In this document: in pieces, positions 23,085 through 31,900 of the stretch
How the letters are laid out: every line of letters starts with the position of its first letter
Numbering within the stretch: position 1 is the first letter of the stretch
Source: Cryptomeria japonica
Taxonomy: Eukaryota; Streptophyta; Pinopsida; Cupressales; Cupressaceae
Direction: 5' to 3'
NCBI RefSeq assembly: GCF_030272615.1
Contig: NC_081408.1
Coordinates: 615,474,476-615,538,475 of the forward strand
DNA length: 64,000 bases
Position numbers and translations under genes: made by a program
The notes under the pieces: generated by a model
Seen by the model: only the letters and a program-made list of their open reading frames with translations
The model's database searches: none
What the model was told of the DNA's origin: nothing

Positions 23085-24680
23085 TTATGCGCTCTTTTCA
23101 GCTTCTTCAGCAGTCTGTTGGACGGGTTGTTCAGTTGCAACCTCCTCTAGCTCTTCAGGGACGTTCTCTAACTGCTCCGGATCTCGAGTGGAATATTTAA
23201 TTCCCCACTCACCATACGTCTCCTCGGTCGGCCATACAAAATTAATCACATCACTTTTAACCTTAGTCAACCCTTTCCAAGAATTCCTCAGTTTGTTGAC
23301 TTCTGAGTTAAGAAAACTGTAGTGTGATTTAATTCTCTCTATTTCCTGTATGGTTATAACAAAAAATGAGGTGTCATCCAGATCAATAATTCCTTTGACC
23401 CTTGCTGACAATTTAACATTTATCTCATTGAGCCATATCTGTTTGTCTTTCAGCTGATCTGGATTGGCAAAAATTCCTGGGAGTAATTCACACACCTGAT
23501 CAGTGTATTCCTTTTTAAGCAATTTAACCCTTCTTTCCACATTATCCACCTCTGTCGCCAATTGCAATAAACTCTTAGTAATATCAGAAGTGGATTTGAT
23601 AATAGGGTTAGCTCTTGCTTCATCACAGGAAACACACATGAACTCCAAATCCTGCTCCCTAGCCCTCCATCTGTCAAAAATGGGTGTCAATATGACTTTA
23701 TCTCTTATCAACTCAGTCCATATCTCCATGACTTTTCCTACACTATTGTGAAGGAGTGAAGCATTTATAGTGTCTGCAAAACTGGAGACTGTAGCCTTGA
23801 TCTTTTCTTCATACTTCCCTGCATAATAGGCCTGAGTTTGCTTAAGACTCTCCAATTCTTCGGGAGTTATCTCTATCATCTGAGAGCTGGAAGGTGCAGG
23901 AGATGGTGGGAGCTCAATAATGGGGCTAGTAGGTGGAGGTCTTGCAGGAGAAGAGGTGATCATTAATGTTGAAGATTCACCTTGTTGACGTTGTCCTGCT
24001 AATTGGCTCTGCAATCTAGCAATAATACTCTCCTTGCCTCTTATTTCCTCCTTGGCACTGTCATAAGCCTTCAAGACCGTTTCCAATTTGAGCTGGAGAG
24101 CCTCTTTTTCTTTAGCATCCTTCTCAGCTACTGCAACACTAAATTTGGCAGTCTCCAACACCGTGCTAGCAGCCTCTACTACCCCTGTGCTTTCTACTCT
24201 CCTGACCATCAATCCACCAATGTGACTTGTCCCTGTGGTGTCTTTACCCTTCTTGTCCTCATTTCTCTTAAGGGACCACATGACTAGAGCAGCATTGTCT
24301 TTACTGAATGTAACCCCTTCCATGGGTTTGGTTTGTTTCCTCACTGCATCTAGCACCAGAGCATCAGCAATATTCCATTCTGGCAAAATGAGCACTCCAG
24401 CTTGTGCTACTAAATCTCTCCCCTGTTTAGGAGTGATGGTTTTGAATTCTTCCATCATCTCCTGTTTTATTTCTTCCTCCACCAAGGCTGGATCTTTATT
24501 TAATTGTTCTGCCTTTCTTGTTTCACATCTAGCATTATATTTATCTATATGTTGTTTCCATATAAACTGCATGAATGCTTCAGATGTTACAAAACTATCA
24601 TCGGCTAGAAAAGCACTAGTGGCCTTCTTTATCTCAGGATCCCACTCCTGGCCTTTGAGTTCAGTCGAGGTGATGTCCAT
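23085..24680 (-). CDS. LTR-borne accessory protein 2, copy in D 3' LTR
   Basis: 531 residues starting MDITSTELKGQEWD, with the ATG directly after the stop of accessory protein 1 and in the same frame. The N-terminal ~150 residues are mixed and helical-looking. Residues ~175-235 are Lys/Glu/Ala-rich and likely coiled coil. A Pro/Ser-rich linker (PARPPPTSPI, LPPSPAPSSS) follows at about 245-270, then a long helical C-terminal half with heptad-like spacing and a Glu-rich tail. I see no catalytic motif, signal peptide or membrane segment. The layout (linker, then coiled coil) resembles the end of the second gene of C. Function unknown; a structural or nucleic-acid-associated role in the particle is only a guess. 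Confidence 0.7.
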   Translation of the reverse strand: MDITSTELKGQEWDPEIKKATSAFLADDSFVTSEAFMQFIWKQHIDKYNARCETRKAEQLNKDPALVEEEIKQEMMEEFKTITPKQGRDLVAQAGVLILPEWNIADALVLDAVRKQTKPMEGVTFSKDNAALVMWSLKRNEDKKGKDTTGTSHIGGLMVRRVESTGVVEAASTVLETAKFSVAVAEKDAKEKEALQLKLETVLKAYDSAKEEIRGKESIIARLQSQLAGQRQQGESSTLMITSSPARPPPTSPIIELPPSPAPSSSQMIEITPEELESLKQTQAYYAGKYEEKIKATVSSFADTINASLLHNSVGKVMEIWTELIRDKVILTPIFDRWRAREQDLEFMCVSCDEARANPIIKSTSDITKSLLQLATEVDNVERRVKLLKKEYTDQVCELLPGIFANPDQLKDKQIWLNEINVKLSARVKGIIDLDDTSFFVITIQEIERIKSHYSFLNSEVNKLRNSWKGLTKVKSDVINFVWPTEETYGEWGIKYSTRDPEQLENVPEELEEVATEQPVQQTAEEAEKSA

Positions 24681-26729
24681 TTATGCTTCAGTGGGTTCTT
24701 CTGGCATCCCCTCTTCCACTTCATCATATGTATACGCAATCTCCCCCAAACTGCCCAACTGAGAGAGGTATTCAGTTGCTGCTTGTTCATCTCCAATGTG
24801 GAGAGGGGATTGGGATGGGGAATATAAGGATGTATCTGATTGCACTTCCTTCCCCACCCTCTGCTTCTTTGGGCTGTCTTGGATGTCAATGACTTCATGT
24901 GCTTTCCTCTTCCCTTTAGATGAAGAGGGTTCCCCTCTTGCAGACACCAACACACTATAACCTGCTTTCTTATGCAGGGTGTAATCACCAGGAGGGATGG
25001 CTTTAATAGGAGCTGATTTCCCCAAAATCATTCTTGCTTTCTCAGGGTTGTTTTTAATTACAACTCCCCTTTTCTCCTTTATTGTATGCATCACATCCTC
25101 AAAACAAATAATCAAAAATTTTACCTTTTCTTCCAATGGGAAGAAGCTAGACAATGGGTCATAGCTAGCATCAAATTGATGCACAAAATCCAGGGCCTTC
25201 CTGTAAGCTACCCATTTTTCCTTCCTCAACTCCTGTTCATCCAAATCAAATTCATTCCTGATGAGGTCTTCAGGAAAGTGGAATTGGTGGGGCCTACCTC
25301 TGCATGCTACTTTCTTCCGGAATACACCATTGTAGAAGTCCTCCGGATCAGCACATCTTGACACTGCAGTGGACAAATGGTAGGGTTTGAGGAAATCCTC
25401 AAAACATTTCCAGTCGCCCTTGGTGATTACAAATTGGTGGGCTACTGTAGCTGTAGGGAAAATAGTCCCTTTACCTCGGCTTGTTAACTCTGCCTCTTGC
25501 AAGTCACCAATTTGTCTGAGAATCTCAGCTATTCCCACTTTGAGGGGGACCTGGTATGGTAACAAAAATGGGGTGCCTCTGAAACCAAAGACCCTAAACA
25601 CTGTGGACACTGGATACAAATACATATCACCCCAGTTATGAACAATCTTGACATTCTCTGCGAATTCTTTTGGTCTTAGGAACTCCAGAAGAATCTTGGG
25701 GACTCGTGGATTGTCAGAGCAAAGAAGAGTCCTTATTTTGGATGCAAAGTATTTATCAAACTTTAGAAAACTTGCATCCTCTCTATCCCATGACAATACG
25801 GTGCTCCATAATTGTACTGGCATCTTCTCTCCCTCCTTTTCTTTTACCAGATCCATTCCACTGGCAAAATAATCTCCACCTTTGAAGAGGAAGAGGTGCA
25901 TCAATAGTGAATACCACCCAAATGGCCTATCCACCTTCCCATTCTTTATCCCCATCAGTCCTCCATGGATAGCATCAGCAATATAGGAGGCATAATCAAA
26001 TGTAATAGCAAGAGAAGGATTCAAAATTTGAACAATCATTAACAGATAATGATTTGGTATATTAGATTCAGCATCCTCTCCTAGAACTTGGCAAAGTGCC
26101 CAGTACATCCCTTTTGCCCTTAAGGTAAACATACTTAGTGAAAAGGGCTCTTGTGTATTGGGCCCTACAACTGCTAACCCTCCCACTTTCAGAAAAAGTT
26201 CTTTGAGAGGCCCATTCCTGAGATGAGTCCTCTGTGCCCTGTACACCTGAGTTAATTGTGTGAAGCTTATATGCTCCAAGAAATTGGTAAACTCACTAAT
26301 CCCAAACGCTTTTCTCAGCTCTTCTGCATTTATCTCCACGAGGGTTTTTCCATTCACATCCCGGATACACCTGGTAACTGAATCATAATTTAATGCCATC
26401 TGGGTTAACAAATCTGTATCCATGAACACCCCTGGGACTACCAATTTCCCAACATCTAATTCCCAAATGCTATTTTGAGGAGCAGGAGAATTCCTCATTC
26501 CAAAACCGATTTTAAATAACCCCAACCCAGACAGCCCAACCTGTGGGTCTCTTAACCAATTACCCTTATCATACAATCCTTCTCCAATTCTCAGTCGGGG
26601 AGCCCTGGGTACTAATTCTTTGGCCTTAGATGCCTGGTTGGTTGACAGCGTCAACTGCTCTAAGAAGTCATCACACACACTTCTTTCAAGATAATCAACT
26701 TTACCAGAAAATTCCCTTTTAGGAGCCAT
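24681..26729 (-). CDS. LTR-borne accessory protein 1, copy in D 3' LTR
   Basis: 682 residues from the ATG at 26729 (MAPKREFSGKVDYLERS); the frame is open further upstream to 26792 but without an ATG. It is largely globular for about 590 residues, then has a basic, Ser-rich stretch with a probable nuclear-localisation-type motif (SSSKGKRKAHEV, SPKKQRVGKE) and an acidic C-terminus, ending GCA-TAA. Residues ~244-288 (FDYASYIADAIHGGLMGIK, then LLMHLFLFKGGDYF) align with the second gene of C. It is not gag, protease, RT or integrase, and I recognise no named family. Position just after the promoter-like U3 makes it the first gene on any transcript from the LTR. Confidence 0.75.
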   Translation of the reverse strand: MAPKREFSGKVDYLERSVCDDFLEQLTLSTNQASKAKELVPRAPRLRIGEGLYDKGNWLRDPQVGLSGLGLFKIGFGMRNSPAPQNSIWELDVGKLVVPGVFMDTDLLTQMALNYDSVTRCIRDVNGKTLVEINAEELRKAFGISEFTNFLEHISFTQLTQVYRAQRTHLRNGPLKELFLKVGGLAVVGPNTQEPFSLSMFTLRAKGMYWALCQVLGEDAESNIPNHYLLMIVQILNPSLAITFDYASYIADAIHGGLMGIKNGKVDRPFGWYSLLMHLFLFKGGDYFASGMDLVKEKEGEKMPVQLWSTVLSWDREDASFLKFDKYFASKIRTLLCSDNPRVPKILLEFLRPKEFAENVKIVHNWGDMYLYPVSTVFRVFGFRGTPFLLPYQVPLKVGIAEILRQIGDLQEAELTSRGKGTIFPTATVAHQFVITKGDWKCFEDFLKPYHLSTAVSRCADPEDFYNGVFRKKVACRGRPHQFHFPEDLIRNEFDLDEQELRKEKWVAYRKALDFVHQFDASYDPLSSFFPLEEKVKFLIICFEDVMHTIKEKRGVVIKNNPEKARMILGKSAPIKAIPPGDYTLHKKAGYSVLVSARGEPSSSKGKRKAHEVIDIQDSPKKQRVGKEVQSDTSLYSPSQSPLHIGDEQAATEYLSQLGSLGEIAYTYDEVEEGMPEEPTEA

Positions 26730-27224
26730 TTGCAATACAACCAGATAAATATTACTTCTGAAAATATTTCTGCTATACGAGAACAGTTTCACGTATCACA
26801 ACACAAGAACGGCTGCAAAATAAGAAAAACCTGATGCTTGCTCGAAGAAATTCGCTCTGCAACCAATTCGCCTTCTCTGTAATTGTAAAAGATAACTCTG
26901 CGTTTGCCTCCTCTGCAAAATCCTTTTAAGAGGTATCCTTACTTGGTTGTTAGGAAATCAAATGCTTGTACTCTGGGCCTTAACTGTAACATTGATTCCG
27001 CATGCTTCGGCCATCCCTTCAAAATCGAATTCATACGAGAATTCATATTTTAGCTCCAACGGGTCGCAGTCTTTCTGCAAGTGTCTCTCTGTGAATTTCA
27101 TTTTGACGGCTTTGTCCTTAGTCTAAGTCCTGTCTTTTTATTGGCCACATAATACCACGCGGCATCCGACTATTGGCTTAGAAAATCCCCTCACATTCTA
27201 TTTTGATACTGGCTGAATGTCGCC

Positions 27225-27231
27225 CTTTATA
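27225..27231 (-). promoter_or_regulatory. TATA-like box of D 3' LTR
   Basis: The minus strand reads GTATAAAGGG here, downstream of all four hairpin repeats and about 500 bp before the ATG of accessory protein 1. A transcription start near 27195 would follow. The equivalent in the 5' LTR is at 41076-41082. A further CCAATAAAAAG on the minus strand lies near 27140. Inferred from sequence only. Confidence 0.45.
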
Positions 27232-27303
27232 CTGTGGCGGGCCCGTGCCTTTCTCTTTTTGCCATGTCATCATCATGACACGTGGACGGTTGATATTCAT
27301 TCT

Positions 27304-28471
27304 CACTATTTCGCAGCCTTAAAGGGTGAGCACTTAACCCTTGCGAAATAGCGCGGGCCGTTGGATTATCTTTCAAGTTAATCACCTTTTAATCCTTCGA
27401 ACAGGTCCTCAGGAATGGTGGGCCCGCTGAGTCATCAGTGACATCTAGCATCTAGTCATCCACTGTGCTGATTTGTCATTCTGTCATTTGCCGGAAGAAG
27501 AACCATGGGGGCCCCACTTCAGTCTCGACAGGTCTACCTCAGAAATGGTGGGCCCACTGAAACGCCATAGACACCTGGCTTTCTTGTCACCTTCGAAGCT
27601 GACCTGTCAACTTTTCATTTGTCGAACATACACTATAGGGACCCACAGCTGCCTTTTAGACCGCGTGTCATCAAGACACGTGGACGGTCCAGGTTAACTT
27701 TCGCTATTTCGCAGCCTTAAAATGTGAGCATCTTACCCTTGCGAAATAGCGCGAGCCGTTAGATCTTATCTCGACTTGCGCAGCATTTAAACCCTGCTAG
27801 GAGCTTTCAGAAGAGGTGGGCCCACGGACACATCATGGACACCTGGCGTTCTTGTCCTGCTGACTGTGGCGGCCTGTGCCACGTGTTACCTTATAATATG
27901 CCAAAAGAAAGCCACGGGGCTCCAGCTATCACTGACAACTATGCCTTCCACTTACCCTGTCGTGACACATGGACGGCCGATATTCATTCTCGCTATTTCG
28001 CAGCCTTAAAGGGCAAGCACTTAACCTTTGCGAAATAGCGCTGACCGTCAGATCCTTTCTCAAGTTGCTCAGCATTTAAACCCTGCTAGGAGCTTTCAGA
28101 AGAGGTGGGCCCACGGACACATCACGAACACCTGGCGCCCTGTCATCTTCGAAGCTGACCTATCGACTTTTCATTCGCTGGAAGGAGCCACGGGTCTCAA
28201 TGAATTGTAAGAGCTATCCCTGCCAGGTCACCTCCACCTGTGAGCTGACTCATCTTTGGGGCCTACTTTGATCCTTAATCTTAAAATGTTGACTGTGGCG
28301 GCCTGTGCCACGTGCCGCACTCCAATACGCCAGAGAAGACCACGTAGAGGGGGCCCCACCTTCTTGACAGCCGCAACCTTCACTTCCTCCGCATGACACA
28401 TGGACGGCTGATATTAATCCTCGCTATTTCGCAGCCTTAAAATGTGAGCACTTAGCCTTTGCGAAATAGCG
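27304..28471 (-). repeat. Four hairpin repeats with G-boxes in U3 of D 3' LTR
   Basis: A unit with 12-bp inverted arms, CGCTATTTCGCA and TGCGAAATAGCG, separated by about 26 bases occurs four times: arms at 27304-27315/27342-27353, 27702-27713/27740-27751, 27991-28002/28029-28040 and 28422-28433/28460-28471. Only the first left arm has a mismatch (CACTATTTCGCA). Flanking sequence repeats too (a 'gacacgtggacgg' block before, a 'ccgt(t/c)ggatc' block after). CACGTG G-boxes lie at 27279, 27677, 27880 and 28309. All of this sits upstream of the TATA-like box. Confidence 0.9.
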
Positions 28472-28820
28472 CCAACCGTCGGATCTTTCCCCAAGTTGAT
28501 CAGTGTTTACTGGGCCCGGCACTTTAGAAGGAAATAATAAAAGGCAAAAATTTTCAAATAATTAACATGACCGCCTAGGTAAACAGCAAGGGGGGACACT
28601 TCTTACGACCCCGCGACCCATGACTTAAGTGAAATAAAGTAACGTCGGAATAGAAACCAGGGGACCTAACACAAAAGATAAAGCCTAAAACTTAGAAAAA
28701 CCTTAAACCCTCTAGGTTTAGAATAAGGCTGAAGCATTTGGGGCCACATCTTATACAATTTTTTTCAAAAACCATAGCCAAATATGGGGAAAGAACCCAA
28801 TTTTAAAAACAGCGATAACA

Positions 28821-28967
28821 GCGGCTCTGACTGGGGATGGTTGATTGCGAGATCAACACAAGAAAACTCAGAAAATCTGGAGAAACAGACCAAAACACAG
28901 ACCAAAACCAGGAAAACAGGAAAGAAAACAAAATATATACAAACCAAGGACCTACTGTGCATGGACA
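28821..28967 (-). other. D 3' internal junction lacking a polypurine tract
   Basis: Between the pol stop and the 3' LTR there should be a purine-rich plus-strand primer on the sense strand. Instead the sense strand is pyrimidine-rich and ends CCATCCCCAGTCAGAGCCGC next to the LTR. Read on the plus strand, 28821-28840 resembles the D primer-binding site itself (one mismatch and one gap over 16 positions). No gene is visible. Confidence 0.6.
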
Positions 28968-31900
28968 TTAAGAGAAATAGTACTTCAGGAATTGTCCATG
29001 CACTGGAAATTCCTGCATCTCATCATTCATATTCTTCAAGAAATATGAATCCTTACCATTCAAATCACAAATTACAAAAGGGCCAATCCAGAGTGATTCA
29101 AATTTCTTATGCTTTCCTTTATCCTGCCCTTTTGCATTCCACTGAAGAACCATGTCATCAATTTGAAACTTCCTTAACGATGTTCTTTTATCAAAAAGAT
29201 ACTTTGACTGTAGCTGGAGCTTTTGATTTTTCTTATGAGCGGAGGTTCTAAGCTCTTCCACCTCTACAATTTGGATCATCCTGTTCTCCATTGGTTCAGA
29301 TAGTTCCATGCTCTCTTCCTGCAAAAACTTATATACTGGAAGAAGGTTATTTACCGGTAATCTGGCTTGGGTACCATAAACCAACTCAAAAGGTGACATT
29401 CCAATGGATTTTTTAACTGTTATTCTATCCGCCCACAGAGCCAATTTCAACTTTTGATCCCAAGACCTTTTGTTTTCTTCTAAGATCTTCTTAATAATGG
29501 TTAGCAAGCTTTTGTTGCTAGATTCTGCTTGTCCATTCCCTTGAGGGTGATAAGGTGATGAGTATGACATAAGTATACCATGACTATTGCAAAAGCCTAC
29601 AAATTCTTCTGATCTAAAACACATAGCATTATCCATTACCAATTTTGCAGGTGTTCCAAATCTAGTCACAATATTATCCATCAGGAAGTCAATGACAATT
29701 TTACTAGTAGCTCTTCTTGTGGGAATAGCTTCTATCCATTTGGTAAAATAATCTGTAGCCACTATAATCCATCCATGGCCTCTTCCTGACTTTTCAACAA
29801 TCTCCCCAATAAAATCAATACCCCATTGAACAAAAGGAGCTTCTACAGAAACTGGATTTAGTGGTAAGGCTCCTTCATACTTGAGCTTAGAAGAAAATCT
29901 CTGACATGAATCACATCTTCGAACATATGCATGGGTGTCTTTAAACAAAGTAGGCCAATAATACCCAGCCCGTATTATCTTACCAGCTGTAGTCTTAGCA
30001 GAGCAATGACCTCCACATACTCCATCATGCATTTCCTTCAACATCTGTTTAGCTTGAAATTCATCCAAACACAGTAGTAACTCCCCATCTCTTTTTCTCC
30101 AAAAAAGATCACCCTGAATGAGGACATACTTTTGGGATTTGAGCTTTAAAGTTCTCTTCTGGTTGTGAGTCATTCCTTCTGGCAGCATATTACCCCTCAA
30201 TACTTGGACTATCTCTGTGTACCATGGTTGCCTCTCAATACTAGTGACCAAAATATCTTCAACTTCAACATTGTGTACTTCTACATTCATGAGATTTGAC
30301 TCAGCCATGAGCTTGGCCAAACCTAACCCTCTCACCAATTTAGTGATCTTTACCTCCAAATTGAACTCTTGAATTCTATTGATCCATCTGCATCTCTTCC
30401 CAGTAACCTCAGATTGAGACAGAATATCTTTAACTGCAGCATGTGGAACATAGGCAGTGACATTTGCATTCACCAAATATGGCCTAAAGGCTTTAACAGC
30501 TTTAACCAAGGCATAAGCTTGTTTCTCCATGGTTTCATATTTTAATTCTGCCGCTTGCAAAGATTTGCTATAGAAAGCTATGGGATGATCATATCCCTCA
30601 TTATCCTTTTGCAATAATACTGCAGCCACTGTGTGATATGAACCAAAAGAGAACAGAGAAAAAGGCTTACCATAATCCGGGGACTTCAACACTGGCGCTT
30701 CCTGGATTGCTTTCTTAATCTCATTAAAAGCTTTTGAGGCTTCCTGATCCCAGTGAAACTTGGTGTCTTTCTTGAGCAACTTGACAATAGGCTTTACTAT
30801 CTCAGCAAAGTTGGCAATGAATCTCCTGACAAAATTCACTTTGCCTAGAAAGGACTGAATTCCTTTCACATTTCTTGGTTCAGACACCTTATTGATTGCT
30901 TCAATTCTTTCAGGATCTATTCTTACTCCTTCCTTGGAAACTATATGTCCCAATAATTTTCCTTCAGTGACCCCAAAATGACATTTTTTGGGATTCAGTG
31001 ATACACCAAATTCCAAAGCTTTATCAAACACCTTCTCTAAATGTCCACAGTGATCATCAGCTCTCTTTGAGAAACAAGTTAAATCATCTTGGTAAACCAC
31101 CATAATAATGTTAATGAATTCCTTAAAAGCCACATCCATAGCTCTTTGAAAGGTAGCCCCTGCATTTTTCAATCCAAACGGCATTCTCACATACACATAA
31201 GTTCCCCATGGAGTAGTAAAAGCTGTTTTAAACTGTTCAGACTCCCTTACAAGCACTTGATTGTATCCTGAGAAACCATCCATCATGGACAAAAGATCAC
31301 AACCTGTCACTCTTTGTAGCATTGCTTCCATGTTTGGAGATGAATAGTTATCTTTTAGGGAAGCGACATTCAGATTCCTAAAATCCACACACAATCTGAT
31401 ATCTCCATTCTTTTTCCTCACTGGGACCAAATTAGAAACCCATGAAGAATGTCTGATTGGTTTGATAATCCCCCCTTCTCTCAATTTAGTCAACTCTTGT
31501 TGCATTTTTGTTTCTAACAAGGGGTTAATAGGTCTCTGTTTCTGTCTAAAAGGCTTAGCATCTGGCAGTAAGGGAATTTCATGCTGAAAAAGATCTTGTC
31601 TATACGCCTTTAGATCTTCATAAGACCAAGCAAAAACATGTTTATACCTTTTCAGTAAACTGATTAGGTTAGTCCTAACATGAGGAGGTAGCTTCTTTCC
31701 AATATATACCAACTTGGGGGATGATTCTGTCCCCAAGTTAACCTCCTCCAATTCTTCTAACTTAGTGGTAGATTGCTGGTGTAGATGACTGTCATTATAA
31801 CTAAACATGCTTTCTAACTCCACCAGCCCTTTAGGTATCTCGTTGGTTTCCAATTGGACAATATCATTTCCAAACACTGTCTCTCTGCCATCCACTACTT

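Larger units (their letters stand above)
22160..28820 (-). repeat. D 3' LTR (left copy)
   Basis: It runs from TGTTGTTCTC to GCGATAACA on the plus strand and is the same length as the right copy. In sense (minus) order it holds a promoter-like U3 with four hairpin repeats and G-boxes (28820 to about 27200), a TATA-like box, two genes (26729-23085) and about 925 bp of non-coding sequence. The non-coding end (22160-23084) shows no feature I recognise. Confidence 0.95.

Noticed and set aside
24003-24762. Plus-strand open frames of 94 and 175 codons over the D LTR genes, and similar ones at 37854-38613
   Set aside because: They are antisense to well-formed minus-strand genes, have no start context or recognisable domain, and recur in both LTRs only because the LTRs are copies.
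28784-29251. 155-codon plus-strand frame across the D 3' junction
   Set aside because: It covers the LTR end, the junction and the antisense of the pol end; no domain is seen.
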